The notes under the pieces were generated by a model. The model was not told where the DNA came from, ran no database searches, and worked only from the letters and a program-made list of their open reading frames with translations. From IMG/VR virus record IMGVR_UViG_3300035670_000973, positions 1-29,854 of that record: a stretch of 29,854 nucleotides of DNA; one strand, written 5' to 3'. This stretch comes from a virus. Positions 12,505 through 17,979 of the stretch are shown here, piece after piece. Every line of letters starts with the position of its first letter. Positions within the stretch are counted from its first letter, which is position 1. The translations under genes and the position numbers were made by a program.

Positions 12505-13122
12505 ATGAGTAAATATAGACTAATGACCGCATTGACAGTAAGCGCACTATTTTTAGGTGCTTGCGAGGAAACGGACACTGCTGAAGATGAAGTGACAGAA
12601 GCAGATATTGCAACTGAAGTTGAAGAAGTTGATGAAGATGTTGACGAAAGTGCTGATGATGAAGAAGAGACAGATGTTGAAGAAGTGGATACGACTGAAG
12701 AGAGCGGCATTTCTTTTGATGGCACTACTATTACGACAAACGATGTTACTATCGAAATCACTGATTATAAAGTGTTGGCTCCTGGAGAAGGGAACAACTA
12801 TACTGAGGAACACTTACTTGCATTCTGGTACGATACGACTGTACATGAAGACGTAACTGACAATGAATATGATCCTATGATTTGGATTATGATTATGAGT
12901 GCTGTACAAGATAATGACCCGAATGTAGTTAATGAACTGAATGTGGGCGTCTTACCTGACGAAGCGCACCTAGATACACAAATGCAAACGATTAAACCTG
13001 GCGGTACATTATCCAGTTCAGTTTCTTATGAGCTGACTGATTTAGAAACTCCAGTAGAATTAATCCTTGAAAATATAGCAACCGGTGAAGTTTACGGTTC
13101 TCACACATATGAAATAAATTAA
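12505..13122 (+). CDS. Surface lipoprotein, DUF5067-like; candidate superinfection-exclusion protein
   Basis: 205 residues. Lipoprotein signal peptide with lipobox LFLGAC, so the mature protein would start at Cys20 and be anchored outside the membrane. Residues 21-66 are a very acidic linker (Asp, Glu and Thr). Residues 75-205 resemble the DUF5067 domain (VTIEITDYKVLAPGEGNNYT, WYDTTVHE, IKPGGTLSSSVSYELTD). It lies between cI and the integrase and is expressed with lysogeny genes. In Streptococcus thermophilus phage TP-J34 the unrelated lipoprotein Ltp in this position blocks DNA entry of superinfecting phages; the same role is suggested here by position and localisation only. Ribosome site AAGGAGGAAAAG precedes ATG. 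Confidence 0.8.
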   Translation: MSKYRLMTALTVSALFLGACEETDTAEDEVTEADIATEVEEVDEDVDESADDEEETDVEEVDTTEESGISFDGTTITTNDVTIEITDYKVLAPGEGNNYTEEHLLAFWYDTTVHEDVTDNEYDPMIWIMIMSAVQDNDPNVVNELNVGVLPDEAHLDTQMQTIKPGGTLSSSVSYELTDLETPVELILENIATGEVYGSHTYEIN

Positions 13123-13134
13123 TCCAATAAAAAA

Positions 13135-13173
13135 AACACACCTTCCCCACTCGCCAAAGTAGAAAGGTGTGTT
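13135..13173. terminator. Terminator after the lipoprotein gene
   Basis: A perfect 10-bp stem (AACACACCTT / AAGGTGTGTT) with a 19-base loop. Read on the minus strand it is followed by eight T, on the plus strand by TTTGC only. It may serve both directions but is again stronger against antisense transcripts. Confidence 0.75.
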
Positions 13174-13189
13174 TGCTACAATAAACCAC

Positions 13190-13220
13190 AATAGGCATGG
13201 CTTATTTGTTATGCCTTATT
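13190..13220. repeat. Inverted repeat upstream of the integrase gene
   Basis: AATAGGCAT (13190-13198) and ATGCCTTATT (13211-13220) form a 9-bp inverted repeat with one extra base, 12 bp apart, 26 bp before the integrase start. It may be an operator or an RNA hairpin; I see no convincing promoter to anchor it. Confidence 0.45.
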
Positions 13221-13245
13221 ATATCACAGATAAGGAGTATTTCAC

Positions 13246-14619
13246 ATGAAAAAAGTAGCTTTATATTCAAGAGTTAGTACTTTAGAACAAAAGAATGAAG
13301 GACACTCACTAGAAGCACAAAAGAACGCTTTAGAAAATTACGCAACGGCGATGGGTTATACTGTCGTTGGACATTACAGTGACGGTGGTTTTTCTGGTAG
13401 CAATTTAAATCGACCATCTATGAATGAGTTGATGCTTGATATTGAGAATAACAAAATTGATATGGTTATAGTTTACAAACTGGATCGATTAAGCAGAAGT
13501 CAGAAAGATACGCTTTACTTGATTGAAGATGTATTTTTAGAAAACAATGTAGACTTTATGAGTTTACAAGAAAGTATTGATACTTCTACGCCATTCGGTA
13601 AAGCAATGATCGGAATCTTATCAGTGTTCGCACAACTTGAACTCGCAAATATCACAGAACGAATGAAAACAGGAAGGCATGAACGTGTTCGTAAAGGATT
13701 TTGGAATGCGCACGTCAACGTTCCACTTGGCTACGATTACAAAGATAACATGCTCATACAAAATGAATATGCTCCACTCATAAAAGAAATATTTGATCGA
13801 TTCATTAACGGAGAGAGCGCTTATGCAATATATAAAGACTGTTATTCTCGGTATCCTGATAAAATCTACGGGAATAATATGATTACTCGTATTATAGATA
13901 ATAAGATTTATACAGGAAAAGTAAATTATAATGAGCATTGGTATGAAGGTCTACATGAAGGTATTGTAGATGACGAAACATTTGAGACTGCTCAAACAAT
14001 TAGAAAATCATTGTCAGACAAATTTAAAGTAGATAGAACCAAAAGAAGCGCTTTGTTGGCGAGAAAGATTGCTTGCGGAAAATGTGGGGAATCTATGAGT
14101 ATGTTTAAGCATTGGTACTCACGAAAAGGAGTCAGCGCAGAATATGGATATTATCGGTGCAATTCTAAAATGAATCGAACGAAGAAACATAAACAAATCA
14201 ATTGCGACCAGAAAAACCATCGAACTGATAGCCTTCACGAAATAATTATTGATACAATTAATGGATTGGATTATGAAGAAGCAAAGAGAAATGTGATAAA
14301 AAAAAGCGAGGCTCCAGATACTACCGTAAGATTAGAACAGCTTCAAAAACAAGAAAAGAAATTAATTGATCTATATCAATTTGACAGTATTGACAAAGCA
14401 GAACTTGAAAAACGGTTAAAAGATATAAACCAAGAAAAGAAACAATTGAACGTTGTAAAGAATTCTAAAAATGAAACAAAAATTATTGAAATGCTAAATT
14501 CCGTAAAAGGTAAAAACATGTATGATATGACCTTTGAAGAACAATGTGCTTTAGTTGATACTTTAATAGATAGAATCATAGTTAAAGATGATAATGTAGA
14601 TATTCATTTTTCTTTTTAG
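13246..14619 (+). CDS. int: Large serine integrase
   Basis: 457 residues with the three parts of a large serine recombinase. The catalytic resolvase domain (1-150) has nucleophile Ser11 in YSRVSTLEQ, and VYKLDRLSRSQKDTLYLIED and GKAMIGILSVFAQLE. The recombinase domain covers about 160-265. A zinc ribbon with CGKCGESM and YRCNS follows, then a coiled-coil insertion at about 340-400. It joins attP to attB without need of host factors; excision needs a directionality factor, which I cannot identify here. Ribosome site AAGGAG is eight bases before ATG. It is the last gene of the lysogeny operon, with its 3' end towards the lysis genes, as in TP901-1. Confidence 0.96.
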   Translation: MKKVALYSRVSTLEQKNEGHSLEAQKNALENYATAMGYTVVGHYSDGGFSGSNLNRPSMNELMLDIENNKIDMVIVYKLDRLSRSQKDTLYLIEDVFLENNVDFMSLQESIDTSTPFGKAMIGILSVFAQLELANITERMKTGRHERVRKGFWNAHVNVPLGYDYKDNMLIQNEYAPLIKEIFDRFINGESAYAIYKDCYSRYPDKIYGNNMITRIIDNKIYTGKVNYNEHWYEGLHEGIVDDETFETAQTIRKSLSDKFKVDRTKRSALLARKIACGKCGESMSMFKHWYSRKGVSAEYGYYRCNSKMNRTKKHKQINCDQKNHRTDSLHEIIIDTINGLDYEEAKRNVIKKSEAPDTTVRLEQLQKQEKKLIDLYQFDSIDKAELEKRLKDINQEKKQLNVVKNSKNETKIIEMLNSVKGKNMYDMTFEEQCALVDTLIDRIIVKDDNVDIHFSF

Positions 14620-14622
14620 TAC

Positions 14623-14654
14623 ACTTAAACATCTATTAAAATAGTAGTTTAAGT
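14623..14654. other. Candidate attP core
   Basis: A 32-bp imperfect dyad that starts four bases after the integrase stop. The left half ACTTAAACATCTATTA and the right half read from the other strand, ACTTAAACTACTATTT, agree at 13 of 16 positions, the mismatches being a 2-bp inversion and the innermost base. The centre is non-palindromic (AA between 14638 and 14639), as required for directional serine-integrase crossover. The place, between the integrase 3' end and the lysis side, is where TP901-1-type phages carry attP. It has no T-run and so is not a terminator. Confidence 0.55.
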
Positions 14655-14669
14655 CATACAAAAAACAAA

Positions 14670-14692
14670 GACGCCCCTGTGAAAAGGGCGTC
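14670..14692. terminator. Bidirectional terminator between int and the accessory genes
   Basis: A 7-bp GC-rich stem (GACGCCC / GGGCGTC) with a 9-base loop. Minus strand tail TTTGTTTTTTG, plus strand tail CTCTTT. It separates the convergent integrase gene and the 14697-14960 gene, and is the last terminator of the late transcript. Confidence 0.85.
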
Positions 14693-14696
14693 CTCT

Positions 14697-14960
14697 TTAC
14701 AAAACACTATTCTGCTTTTTAAAATACTTCAACAAATACTTGGCGTCCACTACATCGTAATTATCATCTTTATGATCTGGTTCGCCTTCTACGCTATCTT
14801 CATGGAAATCATAGTCTGTATAGACTTTAACTCCTTCTTTTCTCTTATAGTAGGCATACGCCTTAAAGTTTCCAAATTCTTTTATATCAGCTTCAAGCTC
14901 GGAAATTAAATCCGAGCATTCATAGCTGACTAACAACCCATCTTCATTTGTTAGTGCCAT
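14697..14960 (-). CDS. Acidic hypothetical protein, 87 aa (accessory pair, second gene)
   Basis: 87 residues, starting MALTNEDGLLVSYECSDLIS, with an acidic stretch DYDFHEDSVEGEPDHKDDNY and a short basic end (YLLKYFKKQNSVL). The ATG at 14960 overlaps the stop of the upstream gene (TAATG) and AAAGGAG lies about eight bases before it, so I prefer it to an ATG seven codons earlier. The tight coupling to the 175-residue gene means the two products are probably made in fixed ratio, as for protein pairs that bind each other. No family recognised for either. Confidence 0.7.
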   Translation of the reverse strand: MALTNEDGLLVSYECSDLISELEADIKEFGNFKAYAYYKRKEGVKVYTDYDFHEDSVEGEPDHKDDNYDVVDAKYLLKYFKKQNSVL

Positions 14961-15487
14961 TATTGATTCTCCTTTGCCCATTGTTTGACGATTTCTTTTT
15001 TATCTCTTTGACCCTTATTATTGCACGATCTATATACTTCTTTATCCCAAATATGAAGCACCATTGTGGGCGATTCAAGCGCGTAGAAGCTTTTAGAGTT
15101 CTTTCTATAACGCCACTCTACTTTTGTATACGCAGGAAGGTAGGCGTCAAAGTGACCGTCTCCTTTTTCGTTCGGTTCAACGACTGGCGCACCACTTCGA
15201 TAAACTTTGCAATCGTCTGCTTCAAGCGCTTCTTCCAATAGATCGAACCACCATTCATCATATTCTTCCACATTCGCATAAAAGTCGCTTGCCTTCATTA
15301 GTTCTGTTTTAGAGAACAAGCTTTCAAATGCGCCGTAGAGCTTCAAGCTCATGTTCTTGTATTTATTCTTTCCGCTAAACTGCCCATGAACCGAATTATA
15401 GCTGATTTTTGCGTATGAAGCCATGTCCTTTTTATTGAACCCTACTTTTTCCATTTGGTGTTTTGCGATTTTTAAATTGATTGTCAT
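14960..15487 (-). CDS. Hypothetical protein, 175 aa, possible N-terminal HTH (accessory pair, first gene)
   Basis: 175 residues. Residues 10-60 (EKVGFNKKDMASYAKISYNS, then VHGQFSGKNKYKNMSLKLYG) look like a divergent helix-turn-helix. The rest is an aromatic-rich mixed domain (EEYDEWWFDLLEEALEADDC, YTKVEWRYRKNSKSFYALES). The start ATG at 15487 has GAGGAG eight bases before it. No family recognised. It is transcribed in the late direction but after its own intergenic region, between the lysis cassette and the candidate attP. Genes acquired after phage formation and expressed in the lysogen are often found in that place. Confidence 0.7.
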   Translation of the reverse strand: MTINLKIAKHQMEKVGFNKKDMASYAKISYNSVHGQFSGKNKYKNMSLKLYGAFESLFSKTELMKASDFYANVEEYDEWWFDLLEEALEADDCKVYRSGAPVVEPNEKGDGHFDAYLPAYTKVEWRYRKNSKSFYALESPTMVLHIWDKEVYRSCNNKGQRDKKEIVKQWAKENQ

Positions 15488-15488
15488 T

Positions 15489-15560
15489 TTGCATTCTCCT
15501 CATAATATAGTATAATTCTGGTAGTTGATTAAGGGGAGCCACCACTTTGGATGGCTCTCT
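15489..15560 (+). ncRNA. Possible short plus-strand RNA: promoter plus terminator
   Basis: Plus strand TTGCAT (15489-15494), 16 bp, TATAAT (15511-15516), and a terminator starting about 20 bp later: GAGCCACC and GGATGGCTC around loop ACTTT with one bulged A, followed by CTC and seven T. A transcript would be only about 40-45 nt. On the minus strand the hairpin has no T-run, so it does not terminate the late direction. The same interval must also hold the start region of the 175-residue gene, so the -10 could partly belong to a divergent promoter. Confidence 0.35.
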
Positions 15561-15564
15561 TTTT

Positions 15565-15948
15565 TTATGCGTTTTTCATTTCTAATAATTCAGAAATTGC
15601 TTCAGATGCTTCTTGTTTAGTTGTTCCGTAAGTTCCTTCTTCTAAAATATGTCCGTTTTGTCTTAATACAATAGAGAATTCTTTTTCGCTCAATTTAGCT
15701 TCAAGCTCCTTTAATAACTTTTCAATGAACCAGATTTGTTTGCTTGTAGCCATTCCTTTAAGGTTTTTGAATTCTTTCTTTTGTGCTGCTTTCTTTTCTT
15801 GAGTTCCTTCAAATTCTCTTTTGATTGCCCAAGCTTTTTTCATTGATTCTGCAATGTAGTCTTTTGGAGATCCACCAAATTTAGCGGCTCCCTCTTTAGC
15901 GATTTTCCAAGCGTTTGTCATTAGTACTGATTTAGTCATTTTTTTCAT
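15565..15948 (-). CDS. Basic hypothetical protein, 127 aa, under its own regulated promoter
   Basis: 127 residues. The N-terminal 50 (LMTNAWKIAKEGAAKFGGSP, then KDYIAESMKKAWAIKREF) resemble a short helical motif common in Firmicute phage and plasmid proteins. The middle is Lys-rich, and ATSKQIWFIEKLLKELEAKL recalls the small helical ATxKQ module found in many small bacterial proteins. No function is established. It is preceded by a near-consensus promoter with two palindromic operators and is separated from the amidase by a terminator. It is therefore expressed independently of the late operon. AGAGAGGA lies about nine bases before the ATG. Confidence 0.7.
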   Translation of the reverse strand: MKKMTKSVLMTNAWKIAKEGAAKFGGSPKDYIAESMKKAWAIKREFEGTQEKKAAQKKEFKNLKGMATSKQIWFIEKLLKELEAKLSEKEFSIVLRQNGHILEEGTYGTTKQEASEAISELLEMKNA

Positions 15949-15997
15949 TTTGAATTTTCCTCTCTGTTTTTGTGATTTGTTAACTTTCTATATTTAT

Positions 15998-16048
15998 ATT
16001 ATATCTAATATTAGATACATAATCAAGTGTTTTATCTAAAATTAGATA
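15998..16048 (-). promoter_or_regulatory. Promoter of the 127-aa gene with a second type of operator pair
   Basis: Minus strand TTGATT (16026-16021), 17 bp, TATAAT (16003-15998). The perfect 16-bp palindrome TATCTAATATTAGATA (16002-16017) lies in the spacer and touches the -10. A second copy with one change, TATCTAAAATTAGATA, is at 16033-16048 just upstream of the -35. Centres are 31 bp apart, about three turns of the helix. The half-site TATCTAAT differs from the CI/Cro half-site ATGATTT, so another regulator is expected, not identified here. Confidence 0.75.
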
Positions 16049-16101
16049 AAATAATTTAATGTGACACATTTCAGACACAATTATGTAGGCAAATAAAAAA
16101 A

Positions 16102-16127
16102 GACCCCTACCAATTAAGGTAGAGGTC
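16102..16127 (-). terminator. Terminator after the amidase gene
   Basis: A 10-bp stem (GACCTCTACC / GGTAGGGGTC on the minus strand, one wobble) with a 6-base loop followed by seven T. It ends the late operon before the accessory promoter. The rest of the 220-bp gap 15949-16168 holds only the promoter and operators above. Confidence 0.88.
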
Positions 16128-16168
16128 AACTTTATATCGTAGAATTTTAGAAAACAACTATATTTGGG

Positions 16169-17413
16169 TTAGATTAATTGATTGACTCGTCTTTGTACAG
16201 CTGCCGGATCATACCCTGCTGCTCTTAATCGTTCAGCACGTTGAGGATTGTTGCCCCAACCACCTTGACCGTTAATGATTTCTCTGGCTACTTCGTCGAC
16301 TGACTTTTTCGGCGTTGGTTGAGTAGCACCTACCAGTTCATTCACTCGAGCACGAACCTTCTCGTATTCCGATTGACTGATCCCTAGCGATTTACGTCTG
16401 GTTTCGTGACCATTCCCGTGCTTGCCGTCTATCACCTCTTTGGCCATTTGATCAATTGATTTAGACGGCGCAGCAGTAGAGCTTCCGCTTCCTGACAGAC
16501 GGTTTACTTCTGCTCTTACTTGTTCATACTCAGCCTGACTGATGCCGAGTGATTTTCTGCGGTTCTCATGCCCGTTTCCATGTTTTCCTGCTATGACTTC
16601 TTTTGCCATTTCATTGACTGATTTTTTGGCAGGTTTAGCAGGAGATGTTGCACTGGTAGCGTTCAGAATCTCATTCACTTTGGCTTGAACCTCGTTATAT
16701 CGGCTACCTAATGCCTGTTTCCGTGCTTCTCCATTCCCATGTTCACCTGCAATAACCTCGTGAGCCAACTGTTCGACAGATTTAGCCGCAATAGAATCTT
16801 GTTGATTCGTATTGGCAATGTCTGTTGGTTTTGTTGCAGGTTTTTCGTTGTTTGTCTCTCCGACGATGACCTCCACGATTTTCTTCGCATACTCCTCTAC
16901 TTGCCCAGTTAGTATTTTCGCTTCGCGTTCGTTGGTACAGAATCCAAGCTCCAGTAGCCGATAGGTAATTTTCGCATTGCGTGCACGGTTCGCATTTCCT
17001 AAATCGCTGCGTCCGCTAATTCCAGCATGTCCTCTGTGCGTGAATCGGGTAGAGCCGATCATCTCTTTGATGACATCTCTGTATTTTAAATCTAACGCAT
17101 CAGGAGAGTAATCAGCATGGATAATGACATGCCCGCCACTTGCTGTCGCATTAAAGGCGTCAAAGTGGAATTCCGTCACTTCATCTGCATTGTATTCTTG
17201 TACTATTTTGACCAAATCACCGTGACTTACCACAGAACGCTTATCATAAAAGACGACATTATGACCCTTTGGCAAAAATTTCTTCATCGCTGGAAAGAAG
17301 TCTTCCTTGAAATATTTGTGCTCGCCTTTCGTGATAAATCCTGTAGCACCTGGATCAAAGTTGCCATTTGCTAGTGTGCCATGTCCAGCTATACATAAAT
17401 GTGTTTTAGTCAT
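16169..17413 (-). CDS. Endolysin: N-acetylmuramoyl-L-alanine amidase with four CW_7 repeats
   Basis: 414 residues. Residues 1-185 are an Amidase_3 zinc domain: GHG at 10-12 supplies the first His, HF at 83 the second, and ELGFCTNERE at 155-164 contains the catalytic Glu. It cuts the bond between muramic acid and L-Ala of the cell wall. A linker rich in Thr, Asn and Ala leads to four CW_7-type repeats at about 212-250, 265-307, 319-361 and 371-414, each of the form S-V-x-x-(M/V)-A-x-E-V-I-x-G-x-x-G-N-G. CW_7 repeats, known from Cpl-7 lysozyme, bind the wall without choline. The repeats are joined by Ala/Thr/Ser/Pro linkers. Start ATG overlaps the holin gene by 8 bp; GGAGG lies upstream. Confidence 0.93.
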   Translation of the reverse strand: MTKTHLCIAGHGTLANGNFDPGATGFITKGEHKYFKEDFFPAMKKFLPKGHNVVFYDKRSVVSHGDLVKIVQEYNADEVTEFHFDAFNATASGGHVIIHADYSPDALDLKYRDVIKEMIGSTRFTHRGHAGISGRSDLGNANRARNAKITYRLLELGFCTNEREAKILTGQVEEYAKKIVEVIVGETNNEKPATKPTDIANTNQQDSIAAKSVEQLAHEVIAGEHGNGEARKQALGSRYNEVQAKVNEILNATSATSPAKPAKKSVNEMAKEVIAGKHGNGHENRRKSLGISQAEYEQVRAEVNRLSGSGSSTAAPSKSIDQMAKEVIDGKHGNGHETRRKSLGISQSEYEKVRARVNELVGATQPTPKKSVDEVAREIINGQGGWGNNPQRAERLRAAGYDPAAVQRRVNQLI

Positions 17414-17684
17414 TTAACTCTTCCTCCTCTGAATTGTCATGCGATAGTTGTTTGTACACCTGATTTCCATAAACCGCCGCTCCAGTTAAAAGCACAGCCT
17501 GGATAATATTCTGCACCGTAAATCCACCCAGCAGCCACGGTGTCATGATGATACTGACAAGCAACAGCAGCACGGGTATCCATTTGTTATCTAATACTTC
17601 CACGTCCTTGATAATCTGACCCAGCGCTAATAGGACGGGTATCATGATCAGTCCTTCGCCAACAATGTAGTCTAATAATTCCAT
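17406..17684 (-). CDS. Holin, Phage_holin_5_2-like
   Basis: 92 residues with an N-terminal hydrophobic helix (LLDYIVGEGLIMIPVLLALG), a second after a charged loop (KWIPVLLLLVSIIMTPWLLG) and a third (IIQAVLLTGAAVYGNQVYKQ), then an acidic tail (NSEEEELND). The motif DYIVGEGL and the ending TGAAVYGNQ are typical of the holins of Listeria A118/A500-like phages. It opens the membrane so that the amidase, encoded by the overlapping next gene, reaches the wall. Confidence 0.9.
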   Translation of the reverse strand: MELLDYIVGEGLIMIPVLLALGQIIKDVEVLDNKWIPVLLLLVSIIMTPWLLGGFTVQNIIQAVLLTGAAVYGNQVYKQLSHDNSEEEELND

Positions 17685-17686
17685 AT

Positions 17687-17950
17687 CTATCCCACTTTCT
17701 TATCGATTTTGTTATTAATCTTGTCTAAATCAGTGCGTATATATTTGTAATGTGTTTTGATCTCCTTCAACTCATAATCATGCCTATTAAGAATAACTCT
17801 TAAGTCCTTTCGGTCCTCTTTGGATTCCTTCATGGCTTCTTTTAAATCGTTGACTGAGTAACTAAACTGATTGATGCTGCTCGAAAATTTCCAGAGCACG
17901 CTGATAATGCCTATCGCCGTAGCGATCAACGGCAAATCTAGATTAATCAC
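17687..17950 (-). CDS. XhlA-like membrane protein
   Basis: 87 residues. One N-terminal hydrophobic segment (LPLIATAIGIISVLWKF) followed by a long charged coiled coil (residues 30-85). This inverted order (helix first) differs from classic XhlA, where the membrane segment is C-terminal, but position and size suit a lysis accessory protein next to the holin. Start is GTG at 17950, seven bases after AGGTGG. The exact family is uncertain. Confidence 0.65.
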   Translation of the reverse strand: MINLDLPLIATAIGIISVLWKFSSSINQFSYSVNDLKEAMKESKEDRKDLRVILNRHDYELKEIKTHYKYIRTDLDKINNKIDKKVG

Positions 17951-17979
17951 ACTTCTGCCACCTTTCTACTGCTTGAATG

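Noticed and set aside
12423-12813. Minus-strand ORFs opposite the lipoprotein gene (Ser-rich)
   Set aside because: They mirror the acidic Asp/Glu/Thr linker codons of the lipoprotein and lack start signals.
13190-13220. Inverted repeat before int as a second attachment site
   Set aside because: Only 9 bp per arm and upstream of int; the dyad after int is longer, better matched and in the expected place.
14623-14654. Dyad after int considered as a terminator
   Set aside because: AT-rich stem without a T-run on either strand, and a proper GC-rich terminator follows 16 bp later.
14960-15487. Type III toxin-antitoxin (ToxN-like) for the 175-residue gene
   Set aside because: The length is similar, but there is no tandem RNA repeat upstream, the upstream hairpin terminates the opposite strand, and the sequence does not resemble ToxN/AbiQ.
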